Of a stretch of 48,631 nt of DNA, positions 18,959 to 28,922 are shown piece by piece; position 1 is the first letter of the stretch; every line of letters begins with the position of its first letter. Position numbers and translations under genes: made by a program. Below the pieces are notes generated by a model. The model was not told the origin of the DNA, did no database searches, and saw nothing but the letters and a program-made list of their open reading frames with translations. Origin of the DNA: an endosymbiont of Lamellibrachia barhami (lineage in GTDB: Bacteria; Pseudomonadota; Gammaproteobacteria; Chromatiales; Chromatiaceae); the NCBI RefSeq assembly GCF_011947365.2, contig NZ_JAAVSH020000001.1, positions 2,756,117-2,804,747 of the forward strand, given 5' to 3'.

Positions 18959-20786
18959 ACTGCCACAAAACTTCCGCCAGGCCACTGTTCCTGCGTAACT
19001 GCCTATGAACGAGAGAGCGGAAAACTTCCAGCTCGGTTGAGATATGAAATCTGCTGCGTGCACGGGTAATCGCAGTGTACAACAGTTCACGGGTCAATAG
19101 CGGGTTATCCCGGGCGGGCAGTTGCAGAAGGACTTCATTGAACTCGGAGCCCTGACTCTTGTGCACCGTCATGGCGAAAACGGTCTGATGTTCGGGTAGC
19201 CGGGCAGGCGCTATCCAGCGGAAGCTGCCATCCGCCACAGGAAAAACCACTGAGATCTCTCCTCCAGCTTGTGGATTCGACAGGGCAATACCAACGTCAC
19301 CGTTATATAGTCCCAATCCGTAACTGTTGCGCGTAACCATGACTGGCCGCCCCTGAAACCACTCGGAATCCCCGGTGATATCTCCCCGGATACGCAGTTC
19401 GGCCTCAATCCGCCTGTTGATGGCAATGACACCGTCGTGACCCTGCTGCAACGCACAGAGCACACGATAATCGTTGAGAGCGGCGAAGATCTCTGACGGC
19501 GCCAACTCCTTTCCGATCATTTCAAATATTTTGGCATATCGTCCGGCAGCGAGCTTTGCTGTGTCATCGGTCACTGGAATCCGGCGGATTTCCGCTGCTG
19601 TACCGCCCTCTTCAAGCAGTTCCCAAGCCTGCTTGAAGTTTCCTGTGTTCACCGCACCGGCCAGACGTCCGATAGGACTTGCCGAATCGAACCGGTAGCT
19701 CTTCTTAAGCACCACCACGGAATCCGCCAGCGCCCTGGGATCACTGGAATCCGGGGGTGGACTCTCCCCGGCGACTCGCTGCAGCTGTTCTGCGAAGAGA
19801 GGCGTTGGCCCGCGATAACCACTACAGATATCACCCAGTACCGCCCCGGCCTCAACTGAGGCAAGCTGATCCTTATCACCCAGCAGGATCAGACGGGCGA
19901 AATCGGGCAGAGCTTCCAGCAACTTCGCCATCATTGCCACATCCACCATCGAAGCCTCGTCGAGTACCAGCACATCCAATGCCAGAGGGTTGCCTCTATT
20001 GTGAACAAAATCTGTACTGCCGTGCCGAACCCCAAGTAATCGATGCAGCGTAGAGGCTTGCGCAGGCAGCGAATCCACCAGTGACGGGGGTAGTTGGTGA
20101 GATCCCCGCGACTGCTGAATCGCCTCCTGCAATCGTGCGGCCGCCTTGCCGGTTGGGGCTGCCAATGCGATGCGTAGCGCCTCACCACCCGGCTGTTGGC
20201 GCAACAATGCAAGTAGGCGCATCACCGTGGTGGTCTTGCCGGTGCCGGGTCCTCCGGAGATCACACTGAGCCGTTGCAACACCGCTGTGGCAGCAGCCTG
20301 TTTTTGCCAATCGATTTCATCGCCGGTATTTGGAAACAGCTGTTTCAGGCCTGTTCGCAACACCGATTCATCCACATCGGGGGCTTGGCGACCCGCCCGC
20401 TCATCAAGCAGAAAACCAAGGCGGTGTTCATATTTCCAGTAGCGATGCAGATAGAGCCGCCCTGAAGCATTGAGGATCAATGGCTGATGTTCGCCGGGCG
20501 TTCCAACCACCCCACTCTGGCGCAATCGGGCAGACCAGTCGTTCAACGATGGTACGGAGGCTATCACCTGACCGTCGAGTCCGGTCAGTGGTCGATCCGC
20601 CATCTCATTGAGATCAAAGCAGACGTGACCTTCGTTGGTTGCCCGACTGGTCACTGCAGCCGCAAGCGCCAGCAATTCTGATGGCTGATCCGACTTCTGC
20701 AGCAGGAGTTCCGCAAAATAAACATCCAGATCGCTCAACAACCCCTGACCCTGAAGTTGTCCGATCAGTCGTCTCTCATCTCTCAT
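18957..20786 (-). CDS. recD: RecBCD enzyme subunit RecD
   Basis: 5'-3' helicase subunit of exonuclease V. 609 residues, as in other gammaproteobacteria. Walker A GGPGTGKTT at about 178-186, Walker B LVLDEASMVD, and the C-terminal superfamily 1 motifs AMTVHKSQGSEF and LLYTAITRAR. It begins inside the recB stop (ATGA), last of recC-recB-recD. It sets the fast motor of the complex and controls the nuclease and RecA loading by RecB. Confidence 0.96.
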   Translation of the reverse strand: MRDERRLIGQLQGQGLLSDLDVYFAELLLQKSDQPSELLALAAAVTSRATNEGHVCFDLNEMADRPLTGLDGQVIASVPSLNDWSARLRQSGVVGTPGEHQPLILNASGRLYLHRYWKYEHRLGFLLDERAGRQAPDVDESVLRTGLKQLFPNTGDEIDWQKQAAATAVLQRLSVISGGPGTGKTTTVMRLLALLRQQPGGEALRIALAAPTGKAAARLQEAIQQSRGSHQLPPSLVDSLPAQASTLHRLLGVRHGSTDFVHNRGNPLALDVLVLDEASMVDVAMMAKLLEALPDFARLILLGDKDQLASVEAGAVLGDICSGYRGPTPLFAEQLQRVAGESPPPDSSDPRALADSVVVLKKSYRFDSASPIGRLAGAVNTGNFKQAWELLEEGGTAAEIRRIPVTDDTAKLAAGRYAKIFEMIGKELAPSEIFAALNDYRVLCALQQGHDGVIAINRRIEAELRIRGDITGDSEWFQGRPVMVTRNSYGLGLYNGDVGIALSNPQAGGEISVVFPVADGSFRWIAPARLPEHQTVFAMTVHKSQGSEFNEVLLQLPARDNPLLTRELLYTAITRARSRFHISTELEVFRSLVHRQLRRNSGLAEVLWQ

Positions 20787-23700
20787 GCCTCAGCCCCCGG
20801 CATTGCCAGATCCAACGCCTCGATAAAGGCCCTCGGCGGCCGTTCCCGAAAAACGCCGAAATCAGCCCCGGTTGCAGGTTGCATACCCCGCAGAAAAAGA
20901 TAGAAGACGCCACCGAAATGCCGGTCGTAATCGTAATCGGCCAGACGCAGTTGCAGAAAGCGGTGCACGGCAAGGGTGTAGAAAAGATATTGCAGCGGAT
21001 AGTCGTGCGTGATCATGGCGTTTTCCAACTGAGCCTGACCATAGTCAGAGGTTTCAGTGCCCAGCCAGTTCGACTTGTAATCCAGCAGATAGAATCGCCC
21101 GTTCGCCTCAAAGATCAGGTCGATGAAGCCTTTCATAAAACCCTGGATCGAACCGAACCGGATACCGGCTGCCGCCTGCTGGATTCGCTGCGAAATTGCA
21201 AACTGCTCCTCTCCCAGAATGTTTTTCAGTCTGGCCGAATCAAATCCGGCTAGCGGATAGTGAAACTCCATCTCGTTGATTCGTTGTCTGCTGCTGACAT
21301 CGCACAACCGCAGCCCGGTTTCATCCAACTCGGTATTCACCACAGACTGCACCATCCTCTCAATGACAGGTGTCCAGTGCGTTTCGATAGCGTAATTTTG
21401 CAGCTGCTGCTGAATAACAGTTTCCAGCCCCGGATCGCCTGCAGCAGTAAAATCGAGGTGTTCAAAGATTGCGTGCAGACAGGTTCCAGGCTTGGGTCCT
21501 TTGGGAAATCCATGGATATCGTGAGCGGGGGCCAGGGTGACGACCGTCTCAGAGCGAACCGCATCACGATCCGGCAGGTCGGCTCCATGACCCGAGACCA
21601 GCGCGGAGAAACTGGTGATCCAGGGCCCCGGTCTGATTTTGCCGCCAAAGACTCTGGCCGAAACAAGCTCCCGGGTGAGCGCCAGGGGAAACTGGGCAAC
21701 CTCGTTGATCTCCATCAACGGCTGGATAAGAATGTTTCCACCAGACTGCTCCACCAGCTCATCAAGCCGTTGAGCCACTGCTACGTCACTCACTTCTTTG
21801 TAGGTTTTTTTCCACTGGCTGATCGGTTCATCGGAGGATGATTCCCCCGGATGCAGCAACCAGGCCAGTGGTGAATTTCCGCTGTTTTTTACCTTGCCCC
21901 AAGCCAGATAGCAGCGGTGCTTGGCACGGGTCAAGGCCACGTAGAGCAGCCGCAGGTTCTCAGCCAGATCCTCTTCCGCCTTGTGAATCTTGTCTTTTTC
22001 AAAGTTGGCTGACCCCAGTTCCAGGACAGGTTCGAAATCAGCATCAGGATCATGGAACAGGTAGGACTTTTGGCCCTTTCGGAATCCGGGCTGTTCATCC
22101 CAGAGGAAGGGACAAAATACCACCGGATACTCCAACCCCTTGCTGGTGTGCAGGGTTACGATGCGCACCAGGTTGCCGTCGCTTTCAAGACGCAGCAGCT
22201 TCTCTTCATCGACGGGCGCTTCGCTTTGCCGTTGCTGGCTAAGCCATTTTACCAGACCCTCCATACCTGGCTGCATCGACCTGTCATGCTGATGCAGCAG
22301 CTCACCCAACTGATAGAGATTGGTCAGGCGCCGTTCTCCGTCCTCGTATAAAAGCAATCGGTTTTCCACCCCCCGTCGTATCAACAGGCGGCGAAACATT
22401 CGCACGAATCCCTGGTCTCTCCAGGTCTGATGGTAGTCGAGAAAACTTTCCACCTGACCACCGGTTGCCGTCTCATCCCAGGTCAGCGCATCGATCTCTT
22501 CACCACTCCAGCCCAACATATCGGTGGCCAGAGCAGCCCGTAGCAGAGATTCACGCCGGGGATCGAAACAGGCGTGCAGCAGGCGTTCCAGCTCTTCCGC
22601 CTCAAGGCCATGAAAGATATTGTCCTGGGCACTGCGCACACTGTGAATACCCAGTTCCAACAGGGCCCCGGAAACCTGCTCGGCCTGTTTATGTTTGCGC
22701 ACCAACACTGCGATGTCGTTGCCGCACAGGGGGACTTCATCAATAGTCGCTTTGCCTGTCCGGCCCAGCACAAGCAGTCTGTCAATCTCCCGGGCAGTGG
22801 TCGTTGCCACCGTGTGACGCAGCTCATCGACCTTCATCTCCTCCATTGCCAGCTTCCAGATCCGCATGGGCTGGGATGTCTCCCCCCTCACGACCAGCCC
22901 TTTCTCTCGCCGGTTGGCGGCCTTAACGGGATGAAACGGTATCTCTTTGTAGAAAAAAGGTGCGGGAGCGTTTTCGAACAGGGCGTTCACCGCCTTTATC
23001 AGCATTGGCGTTGAGCGCCAGTTGAAGGTCAGGTGATAACGGTCATCGGCATCGTTGCGAGCCCTCAGATAGGCAAAGATGTCAGCGCCACGAAAGCTGT
23101 AGATGGCCTGTTTGGGATCGCCCACCAGAAAGACCGGCAGACCTGACTTACGATAGATGCGCGAAAAGATCTCATACTGCACCGGATCAGTGTCCTGGAA
23201 TTCATCCACCAGGGCCGCCGGATAGCGTTGCTGCAACGCCCTAACCAGATGTGTCCCACTGCTACCCGACAGCGCCTGATTGAGCTGCAGCAGCAGATCA
23301 TCATAGGACCATTCACCCGCTTCCGCCTGCCGCCTGGGCAGCTCGTCAAGCAGAAAACTATAGAACTGCAGATAGATGGTTTTGATCCTGTCAGCATAGG
23401 CGCTGGTGATTGCAGACTTCAGATCTACGAACTGTTGGCAGCAGTCGAAGAATTCGTGCTCCGGCGCCTGATGTCCCTTTTTGATCGCCCGCCTGATGGA
23501 ACTGGAAGAAAATTTTTCCAGTTTTTCAAAGGCACCAACCGCTGGACTCTCCTGTGACAGCCAGCTATCCATCTCATCGCACAAGAGTGAGATGATGCTG
23601 GATTTGTAGGATGTCTGTTTGAAAACGGCTGCGTTACCCAGCGTTTCACGAATCCAGTCTCCATCCACCTGCCATATTGGTTGCAGCTGCTTGATGATTT

Positions 23701-24340
23701 GCGCCGCCTGCGTCTCCAATCCAGCGGGGTCGGCAGGAGACTCAGCCCCACGCACCAGCAGATAGGGTTTGCCCAAGCCATCATGAACCGCAGAGAGCAG
23801 ACCCTCCGGTGTGCCGATCTCCGCCCTTACCCGATCAGTAATACCATCCGGTAAGCCTTCCAGTTCCCGCCGCCAAAAATCATCCGCGATCTGTTGCACA
23901 CGAGCCGTTTGATCCGGAACCAATTCTGCATCGAAGGATTGGCCACTCCCAAAGGCATTTTCAGTCAATACCCGCTGACAGAAGCCGTGGATGGTATAGA
24001 TCGCTGCCCGATCAAATCCTGCAATCGCCAGATTAAGGCGTTTGACCATCACAGCATGATCCGGCTGAGTCTGGAGCAGATAAATGAGTAGCGGATCATC
24101 CGACTTTCCACAGGAAAAGGCCTCCCTCACTTCCAGCAGACGCCCTCTGATACGTGCCTTCAACTCTGCGGTCGCGGCATTGGTATAGGTCACCACGAGA
24201 ATGGAATCCGGATCGACCCCATGTTCGATCAACAGACGCAGATAGAGTCCGGTAAGCGTATAAGTCTTGCCGGTTCCGGCGCTGGCCTCCACCAGGTTCA
24301 GCCCCTCCAGCGGTACGGTATTGAGATCCATCAGTTTCAC
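20783..24340 (-). CDS. recB: RecBCD enzyme subunit RecB
   Basis: 3'-5' helicase and nuclease subunit; resects double-strand breaks and loads RecA after Chi. 1185 residues. Walker A ASAGTGKTYTL at 19-29, LVDEFQDTDP (motif II), FLVGDPKQAIYSFRGAD (motif III), ALTRAKHRCYLAW (motif VI), and the C-terminal RecB nuclease domain with YLLDYKSNWLG, in which D and K are catalytic. Overlaps recC and recD by four bases each, so the three subunits are translated in a coupled way. Confidence 0.97.
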   Translation of the reverse strand: MKLMDLNTVPLEGLNLVEASAGTGKTYTLTGLYLRLLIEHGVDPDSILVVTYTNAATAELKARIRGRLLEVREAFSCGKSDDPLLIYLLQTQPDHAVMVKRLNLAIAGFDRAAIYTIHGFCQRVLTENAFGSGQSFDAELVPDQTARVQQIADDFWRRELEGLPDGITDRVRAEIGTPEGLLSAVHDGLGKPYLLVRGAESPADPAGLETQAAQIIKQLQPIWQVDGDWIRETLGNAAVFKQTSYKSSIISLLCDEMDSWLSQESPAVGAFEKLEKFSSSSIRRAIKKGHQAPEHEFFDCCQQFVDLKSAITSAYADRIKTIYLQFYSFLLDELPRRQAEAGEWSYDDLLLQLNQALSGSSGTHLVRALQQRYPAALVDEFQDTDPVQYEIFSRIYRKSGLPVFLVGDPKQAIYSFRGADIFAYLRARNDADDRYHLTFNWRSTPMLIKAVNALFENAPAPFFYKEIPFHPVKAANRREKGLVVRGETSQPMRIWKLAMEEMKVDELRHTVATTTAREIDRLLVLGRTGKATIDEVPLCGNDIAVLVRKHKQAEQVSGALLELGIHSVRSAQDNIFHGLEAEELERLLHACFDPRRESLLRAALATDMLGWSGEEIDALTWDETATGGQVESFLDYHQTWRDQGFVRMFRRLLIRRGVENRLLLYEDGERRLTNLYQLGELLHQHDRSMQPGMEGLVKWLSQQRQSEAPVDEEKLLRLESDGNLVRIVTLHTSKGLEYPVVFCPFLWDEQPGFRKGQKSYLFHDPDADFEPVLELGSANFEKDKIHKAEEDLAENLRLLYVALTRAKHRCYLAWGKVKNSGNSPLAWLLHPGESSSDEPISQWKKTYKEVSDVAVAQRLDELVEQSGGNILIQPLMEINEVAQFPLALTRELVSARVFGGKIRPGPWITSFSALVSGHGADLPDRDAVRSETVVTLAPAHDIHGFPKGPKPGTCLHAIFEHLDFTAAGDPGLETVIQQQLQNYAIETHWTPVIERMVQSVVNTELDETGLRLCDVSSRQRINEMEFHYPLAGFDSARLKNILGEEQFAISQRIQQAAAGIRFGSIQGFMKGFIDLIFEANGRFYLLDYKSNWLGTETSDYGQAQLENAMITHDYPLQYLFYTLAVHRFLQLRLADYDYDRHFGGVFYLFLRGMQPATGADFGVFRERPPRAFIEALDLAMPGAEA

Positions 24341-27300
24341 TCCACCAGTTCCATGTGATCCATGAGGGGCAAAAAGACGGCGAGACTGATCTCATGGAAT
24401 GCCTCATCCAGCATCTCTTCGCCAGGCATCAGCAGTCTGTGGTGGGGTTTGCTCCCGTGTGCCGGAGGATCGTTGAACCAGCGCTTTTGGGCTTGGTAGA
24501 GGGCCATAGGCCGGTCTTCCGTCGACCGCCATTTCTCAGCATAGGACCAGGAGGTGCCCGCGTAGAAATGCAGTGGCGTCAGCATACCCTGCCGGTAGAG
24601 CGCCACCAGTTGCTGCAGATGGGCTTCCGGGTCGTCCGGTGCAATAAACCTCCCCTCCTCATCCGGTGACAGCCAGATTGCCTCCCATGCCACCCCTTCA
24701 GGCCTGATAAGATTCAACGCCAGAAATCGAATCCAGAGATCCAGTCTTTGATGGGGATATATCTTGCCTGCGCTGTATTCGAGAAGGCCTGTAGTGCGCA
24801 ATCCGTTCAGCCGACCGGTCAGCCGCAGGCCGTCCAGCATCAGATCGACATCCAGGGGCGGCATCTCTTCACCAAAAGCCCCCGCATTCAACCGTTCCAC
24901 CATTATCTGGGCGGATCCGCAGAGCTGTTGAAAGTGACGTCGTCCGGGTTTTCCGTGTGGCAACTCACCCCGGAGATCGAGCAGTTGATAGAAGGATTCC
25001 GCTGACTCTCCCGAAAGTAGCCGTTCCACCAGTTCACGCTCAACGGCTTCGGCGGTAAATTTTTCCATCTCGAAGGTTTCACGTGCATCAGGAATATCCC
25101 GGGCGGTTTCCAACCTGAGGTTGAGTCGCCGGGCCGCAAATGCCCGCGCAGGACCGGCACTGTAAAAACGCCTCAGAAGATGCAGATCCACTGAATCTGT
25201 TACCGGCTCCATTTTGGGTAGCGGCGCGACCACCAGCGGCTGGCGCTGTTTTTTTCCATGCCCAACTAACTGGGCTGCCTCTTGCATCCTCGATGAGTAA
25301 CTGAAGAGATGTCCTCCCGATTGAAAATAGTTGGGGCTGAAGGGCTGAAGCGGGTGCGTAAAGGTCATACTATCCAAACCGGACTTGCCCACCTGAGACG
25401 CCACATAGTCCCGCAGCTCTTCCACCAGCACCGAAGGCGGCAGTGCGCTGATGTCTTTGAGACTGCGGCCGACATAGCTGATATAGAGCCGTTCACGGGC
25501 AGAGATCAGGGTCTCCAGAAACAGATAACGATCATCGGCCCGTCGTGAGCGGTCGCCAAAACGAAACTGCTTCGCCATCAGGTCAAAATCCAGGGTTGGG
25601 GGTTCCCTGGGAAAAGCGCCGTCGTTCATCCCGATCAGGCAGATCACCTTGAAGGGCAGGCTGCGCATGGGGGTGAGTGCGCAGAAATTGACCCCGCCAC
25701 CAAGAAAGCCCCGGCTTGAACCGTGACTGAAGAGCAGTTCAAGTTGCTGACGAATCAGGGAGAGAGAGACCTGGCCCTGAAAGCCGGCCTCTTCCGCCTC
25801 TTCTCCCAGTCGCACAAGGGTGTCCCGAACAAGTTGCAGCGGCTGCTCCGCGCTCTCATCGGCGGCAAAAAAACGATCCAGAATCCGCTGCAGGCGGTCA
25901 CACCATATGGCAACCGAGACCATACCAGAGAGCCTATCCTCCAATTCAAACAGGGATCGGCAGAAACCCAACAGTCCACTCAACCAAACAGATTCCGAAC
26001 CTTCTGCACTCTCCGGGAGTGGAATGCCCTGCCACAAGGCTTCATCGTTTGATGACATAGCGTAACCCAGTACCAGCTGCTCCAGCCCGAAGCGCCAGGT
26101 ATTCCGCGGGTCGGCAGGCAGATCAAACGCCAATTTACTCTCGGCGTCACGTCCCCAGCGAATTGCCGCCTGTTCAATCCATTCGACGATGCGTTCCAGA
26201 CCCGCTTCATCAAGGCCGAACCGCTGCTGAATCGCCGGAAACTCCAGTAACCTGAGAATCTCATCGACCCCATAGCGGCCGGCAGGGACCGAAAGCAGAT
26301 CAAGGAATGCCGTGACATAGCGATTTTCAAGCCCTTGGGTCCGGTCGCTGATGCGGTAAGGGATGGCAGGGCAATCCCCCGGCTCGGAGAAACGGGCTTC
26401 GATAAGCGGCGCATAGGTATCGATATCGGGCGTCATCACCAGAATATCGGCGGGAGTCAGGTCGGGCATCTCCTCGAACATTGCCAACAACTGATCATAG
26501 AGGACTTCAATCTCCCGCATGGGACTGTGGCAGCGGTGAAATGCAACGGAATGATCTCGTTCATCTTCAATGGTTTCAGGCTGTTCGAGATGCAGAATCT
26601 CACGCTGTAACCCGACCAGGCAGCCATCCCCTTCGGCAGCTTCGAACCACTCTTCAGAGCCTGGATCGAACTCATTTATCGTGGAGAAAAAATCTCTGCC
26701 CTGTCGTCCCAGAGAGGCAAGCAGCGGATTGCCAACCTCCAGGTAGAGGTCTTCGGTACCGGATGACGCCAGCTCCCGCCTTACTTTCTCCCTCTCGGGC
26801 ATGATTTCAAGCCAATGGGCCTCGCAGGGATTCAGCAGGAAAAGATGGATATCTATCCAACGGGAGAGCTGCCGGATAATCTCAAGATAGCCCGGAGAGA
26901 GCGTAGGCACCCCAAAGAGAAAGAGCCGCGCAGGTAAACCGCGGGAAGGATTTGCAGCATCGCCCGACATGGCCTGGAACAGGGATTCCTGCAGATGCAC
27001 CCAATGAACAGCCTCGTCCGCGGCCAACCGGCGCCATATTTCCGCTTGCCACTCATCCCCCGCAACAGCAGACTCACCCTTATCCCATTTGCAGATCCAG
27101 TCGGGACGATAGACCAGATAGCGGTCGAACAGACCTGCCAGTCGGTCCGCCAGTTGGAAGCGACGCTTCTCACTCTCCTTCCTTAGGTAATGGCTAACTG
27201 GCGCAAATACCGGCTCTTGGCCAATCTCATCGAGCAGTTGGAATATTCGCCATCTGAGCAGGGAGGGTTCAAACCGGTTGAATTCACTGACATCAGGAAG

Positions 27301-27525
27301 AAAGGCACGAAACACCTCCCAGACGAAAGAGGCAGGCATGGGAAATCGGATATTGGCACAGATTCCCAGTTTTTGCGCAATTTCAAGGGAGAGCCACCCC
27401 CCCATGCCGGGGTGCTGTACAACCAGCACCTCCTCCTCCAGAGGGGAGGCCATCGGTTCAGCCAGCAGCGTACTCAGCCGCAGGGACAGAATCTCGAGTC
27501 GATTGGATTGATAGAGTCTCAACAT
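24337..27525 (-). CDS. recC: RecBCD enzyme subunit RecC
   Basis: Chi-recognising subunit with an inactive helicase fold. 1062 residues. N-terminus VVQHPGMGGWLSLEIAQKLGICANIRFPMPASFVWE is the family signature, as is the inner line GGGVNFCALTPMRSLPFKVICLIGMNDGAFPR. First gene of the recC-recB-recD unit. The gene order without the ptrA protease gene of enterics is common in other gammaproteobacteria. Confidence 0.96.
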   Translation of the reverse strand: MLRLYQSNRLEILSLRLSTLLAEPMASPLEEEVLVVQHPGMGGWLSLEIAQKLGICANIRFPMPASFVWEVFRAFLPDVSEFNRFEPSLLRWRIFQLLDEIGQEPVFAPVSHYLRKESEKRRFQLADRLAGLFDRYLVYRPDWICKWDKGESAVAGDEWQAEIWRRLAADEAVHWVHLQESLFQAMSGDAANPSRGLPARLFLFGVPTLSPGYLEIIRQLSRWIDIHLFLLNPCEAHWLEIMPEREKVRRELASSGTEDLYLEVGNPLLASLGRQGRDFFSTINEFDPGSEEWFEAAEGDGCLVGLQREILHLEQPETIEDERDHSVAFHRCHSPMREIEVLYDQLLAMFEEMPDLTPADILVMTPDIDTYAPLIEARFSEPGDCPAIPYRISDRTQGLENRYVTAFLDLLSVPAGRYGVDEILRLLEFPAIQQRFGLDEAGLERIVEWIEQAAIRWGRDAESKLAFDLPADPRNTWRFGLEQLVLGYAMSSNDEALWQGIPLPESAEGSESVWLSGLLGFCRSLFELEDRLSGMVSVAIWCDRLQRILDRFFAADESAEQPLQLVRDTLVRLGEEAEEAGFQGQVSLSLIRQQLELLFSHGSSRGFLGGGVNFCALTPMRSLPFKVICLIGMNDGAFPREPPTLDFDLMAKQFRFGDRSRRADDRYLFLETLISARERLYISYVGRSLKDISALPPSVLVEELRDYVASQVGKSGLDSMTFTHPLQPFSPNYFQSGGHLFSYSSRMQEAAQLVGHGKKQRQPLVVAPLPKMEPVTDSVDLHLLRRFYSAGPARAFAARRLNLRLETARDIPDARETFEMEKFTAEAVERELVERLLSGESAESFYQLLDLRGELPHGKPGRRHFQQLCGSAQIMVERLNAGAFGEEMPPLDVDLMLDGLRLTGRLNGLRTTGLLEYSAGKIYPHQRLDLWIRFLALNLIRPEGVAWEAIWLSPDEEGRFIAPDDPEAHLQQLVALYRQGMLTPLHFYAGTSWSYAEKWRSTEDRPMALYQAQKRWFNDPPAHGSKPHHRLLMPGEEMLDEAFHEISLAVFLPLMDHMELVE

Positions 27526-27594
27526 GAGACCCTATTCTACCCTCTCTGGGACTCAAATCATGAGCCTGTGGCAGTTACTGGGATATTAAATTTC

Positions 27595-27619
27595 GTAGGC
27601 CCGATCAAGCGTAGCGGAT
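27595..27619. repeat. Single REP-like arm (family A)
   Basis: GTAGGCCCGATCAAGCGTAG followed by CGGAT matches the arm of the hairpin at 1576-1664 and the unit at 34158-34188. It lies between recC and the HDOD gene. Confidence 0.6.
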
Positions 27620-27646
27620 AGAGGGTAGAGAGTCATGAGTAATAAA

Positions 27647-28513
27647 TCAGTGCCTTTGCTCCGCAGGCATATGCGGCGCCAGCACAACATCCAGTACCTC
27701 GGCCACCTGGGCCGGAACTTCCTTCATCACCGATGCGACCTTATCGCTGTCCAGGCCAGTGGCCTGCCAGACCTCGGGCCGTATCTGATCAAGAATTTCA
27801 TCCAGTGACTCGCCGGTCATTTCACCTTGTGCGAGCAAGCCCGCGAGGTTTACCAGGGAAGCTTCAAGCCGGCAGTCACCCGCGTTCAACGGTTCATGGT
27901 GAGTTCCAGCGACGGTAATCAGACTTTCCGGCAGTTTCCAGGTTTTCAGCAATGCTGCACCGGCATCCATGTGGGTAAAACCGAAAACATCCGCCTCAGT
28001 GTCAGTAAGAATGGCATCGTCCCCCCCGGTAATCAGCAATACATCCCGCGACTGCTCCGGCAGGCGCAAGTAGATAACCAGCCTGCCGATATCATGCAGC
28101 ACACCCATTACGAACAGGCGTTCACCATGCAAAACATTGCACTTGGCTGAAAGCGCCTTGGCAATAATCCCGGTCGTCACTGAGTATCGCCAGAACTCTG
28201 TCATATCGACCAAATCAGCTGGGATGCCGGTAAAAATCTCAGCCGCTGAGGTAACCAGAACCAGGTTGCGCAGACCTTTTGTGCCAATGATCGTGACGGC
28301 TCTGGAGATGGTCTCCACCGGAGCCCGCATACCGTAGAAGGCACTGTTGACCATGCTCAGGAGGCGTGCGGAAAGGTCGGTATCCTGAGAGATTACCTCC
28401 CCGATATCTTTTGCTGAATAGAGCGGAGAATCAGCCATCATATTGACCTTGATACAGACATCCGGCAGCGAAACCAGATGCTCTATCCCATCGACCAGTT
28501 CCTCGGCATTCAT
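27647..28513 (-). CDS. HDOD domain signalling protein
   Basis: 288-residue single-domain HDOD protein, an HD-like fold without metal-dependent hydrolase activity in known members. Visible family lines: VSLPDVCIKVNMMADSP, GEVISQDTDLSARLLSMVNSAFYGM, ISRAVTIIGTKGLRNLVL, and VLHDIGRLVIYLR near residue 152. No GGDEF, EAL or receiver domain is attached. HDOD proteins often work with c-di-GMP or chemotaxis regulation; here it diverges from the DUF1631-PilZ operon, which fits but does not prove a shared pathway. Confidence 0.88.
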   Translation of the reverse strand: MNAEELVDGIEHLVSLPDVCIKVNMMADSPLYSAKDIGEVISQDTDLSARLLSMVNSAFYGMRAPVETISRAVTIIGTKGLRNLVLVTSAAEIFTGIPADLVDMTEFWRYSVTTGIIAKALSAKCNVLHGERLFVMGVLHDIGRLVIYLRLPEQSRDVLLITGGDDAILTDTEADVFGFTHMDAGAALLKTWKLPESLITVAGTHHEPLNAGDCRLEASLVNLAGLLAQGEMTGESLDEILDQIRPEVWQATGLDSDKVASVMKEVPAQVAEVLDVVLAPHMPAEQRH

Positions 28514-28922
28514 TTAAATCACCTGCAGTTAACCCTAATTCACAATTTTATCGGCCAGCCTGCCGGTTTCTTGAAAATCAGGGTTGGCCAGCCCAAGAGG
28601 CGAATTCAGCTGAATTCAGTTAAATTATCAGAATGATATTCCCCCGATTTCCCCACTGCTTTTCGTTCCTTCTGTTAGCCAGCCAATTGGCCCTCTGCGA
28701 ACTAATCGCTACTTATGAGAAAACCTGTCTAACTTTCTGTTCATAAATCAGTTTCGTCTGTGCTAACCTTACTGGGAAAGACTGCCAATGGTACTCCGGT
28801 GTTCCCGCATGAATATAGAGACGATTGGGGAGAGTGTGCGGGTTAAGCCTTAATTTAATGACCTGATGCCGGCTGCTACCGGCACAAGTCAGATTTAGTC
28901 AATCGCGTTGAAGGATCAAGTG
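28514..28922. other. 409-base divergent region between the HDOD and DUF1631 genes
   Basis: Contains the 16-base perfect palindrome GAATTCAGCTGAATTC at 28602-28617; a long-range pair CCCGCA (28804-28809) / TGCGGG (28837-28842); and a small hairpin TGCCGG-CTGCTA-CCGGCA at 28867-28884, about 40 bases before the DUF1631 ATG. Promoters of both genes must lie here; I cannot place them securely. It does not match the c-di-GMP riboswitch consensus. Confidence 0.55.
28602..28617. promoter_or_regulatory. Perfect 16-base palindrome, possible operator
   Basis: GAATTCAGCTGAATTC is its own reverse complement and is followed by a third partial half (AGTTAAATT). It lies about 90 bases before the HDOD start and 300 before the DUF1631 start. 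The cognate regulator is unknown. Confidence 0.35.

Noticed and set aside
28780-28900. c-di-GMP riboswitch before the DUF1631 gene
   Set aside because: Some stems are possible, but the conserved GEMM core and tetraloop receptor are not seen.
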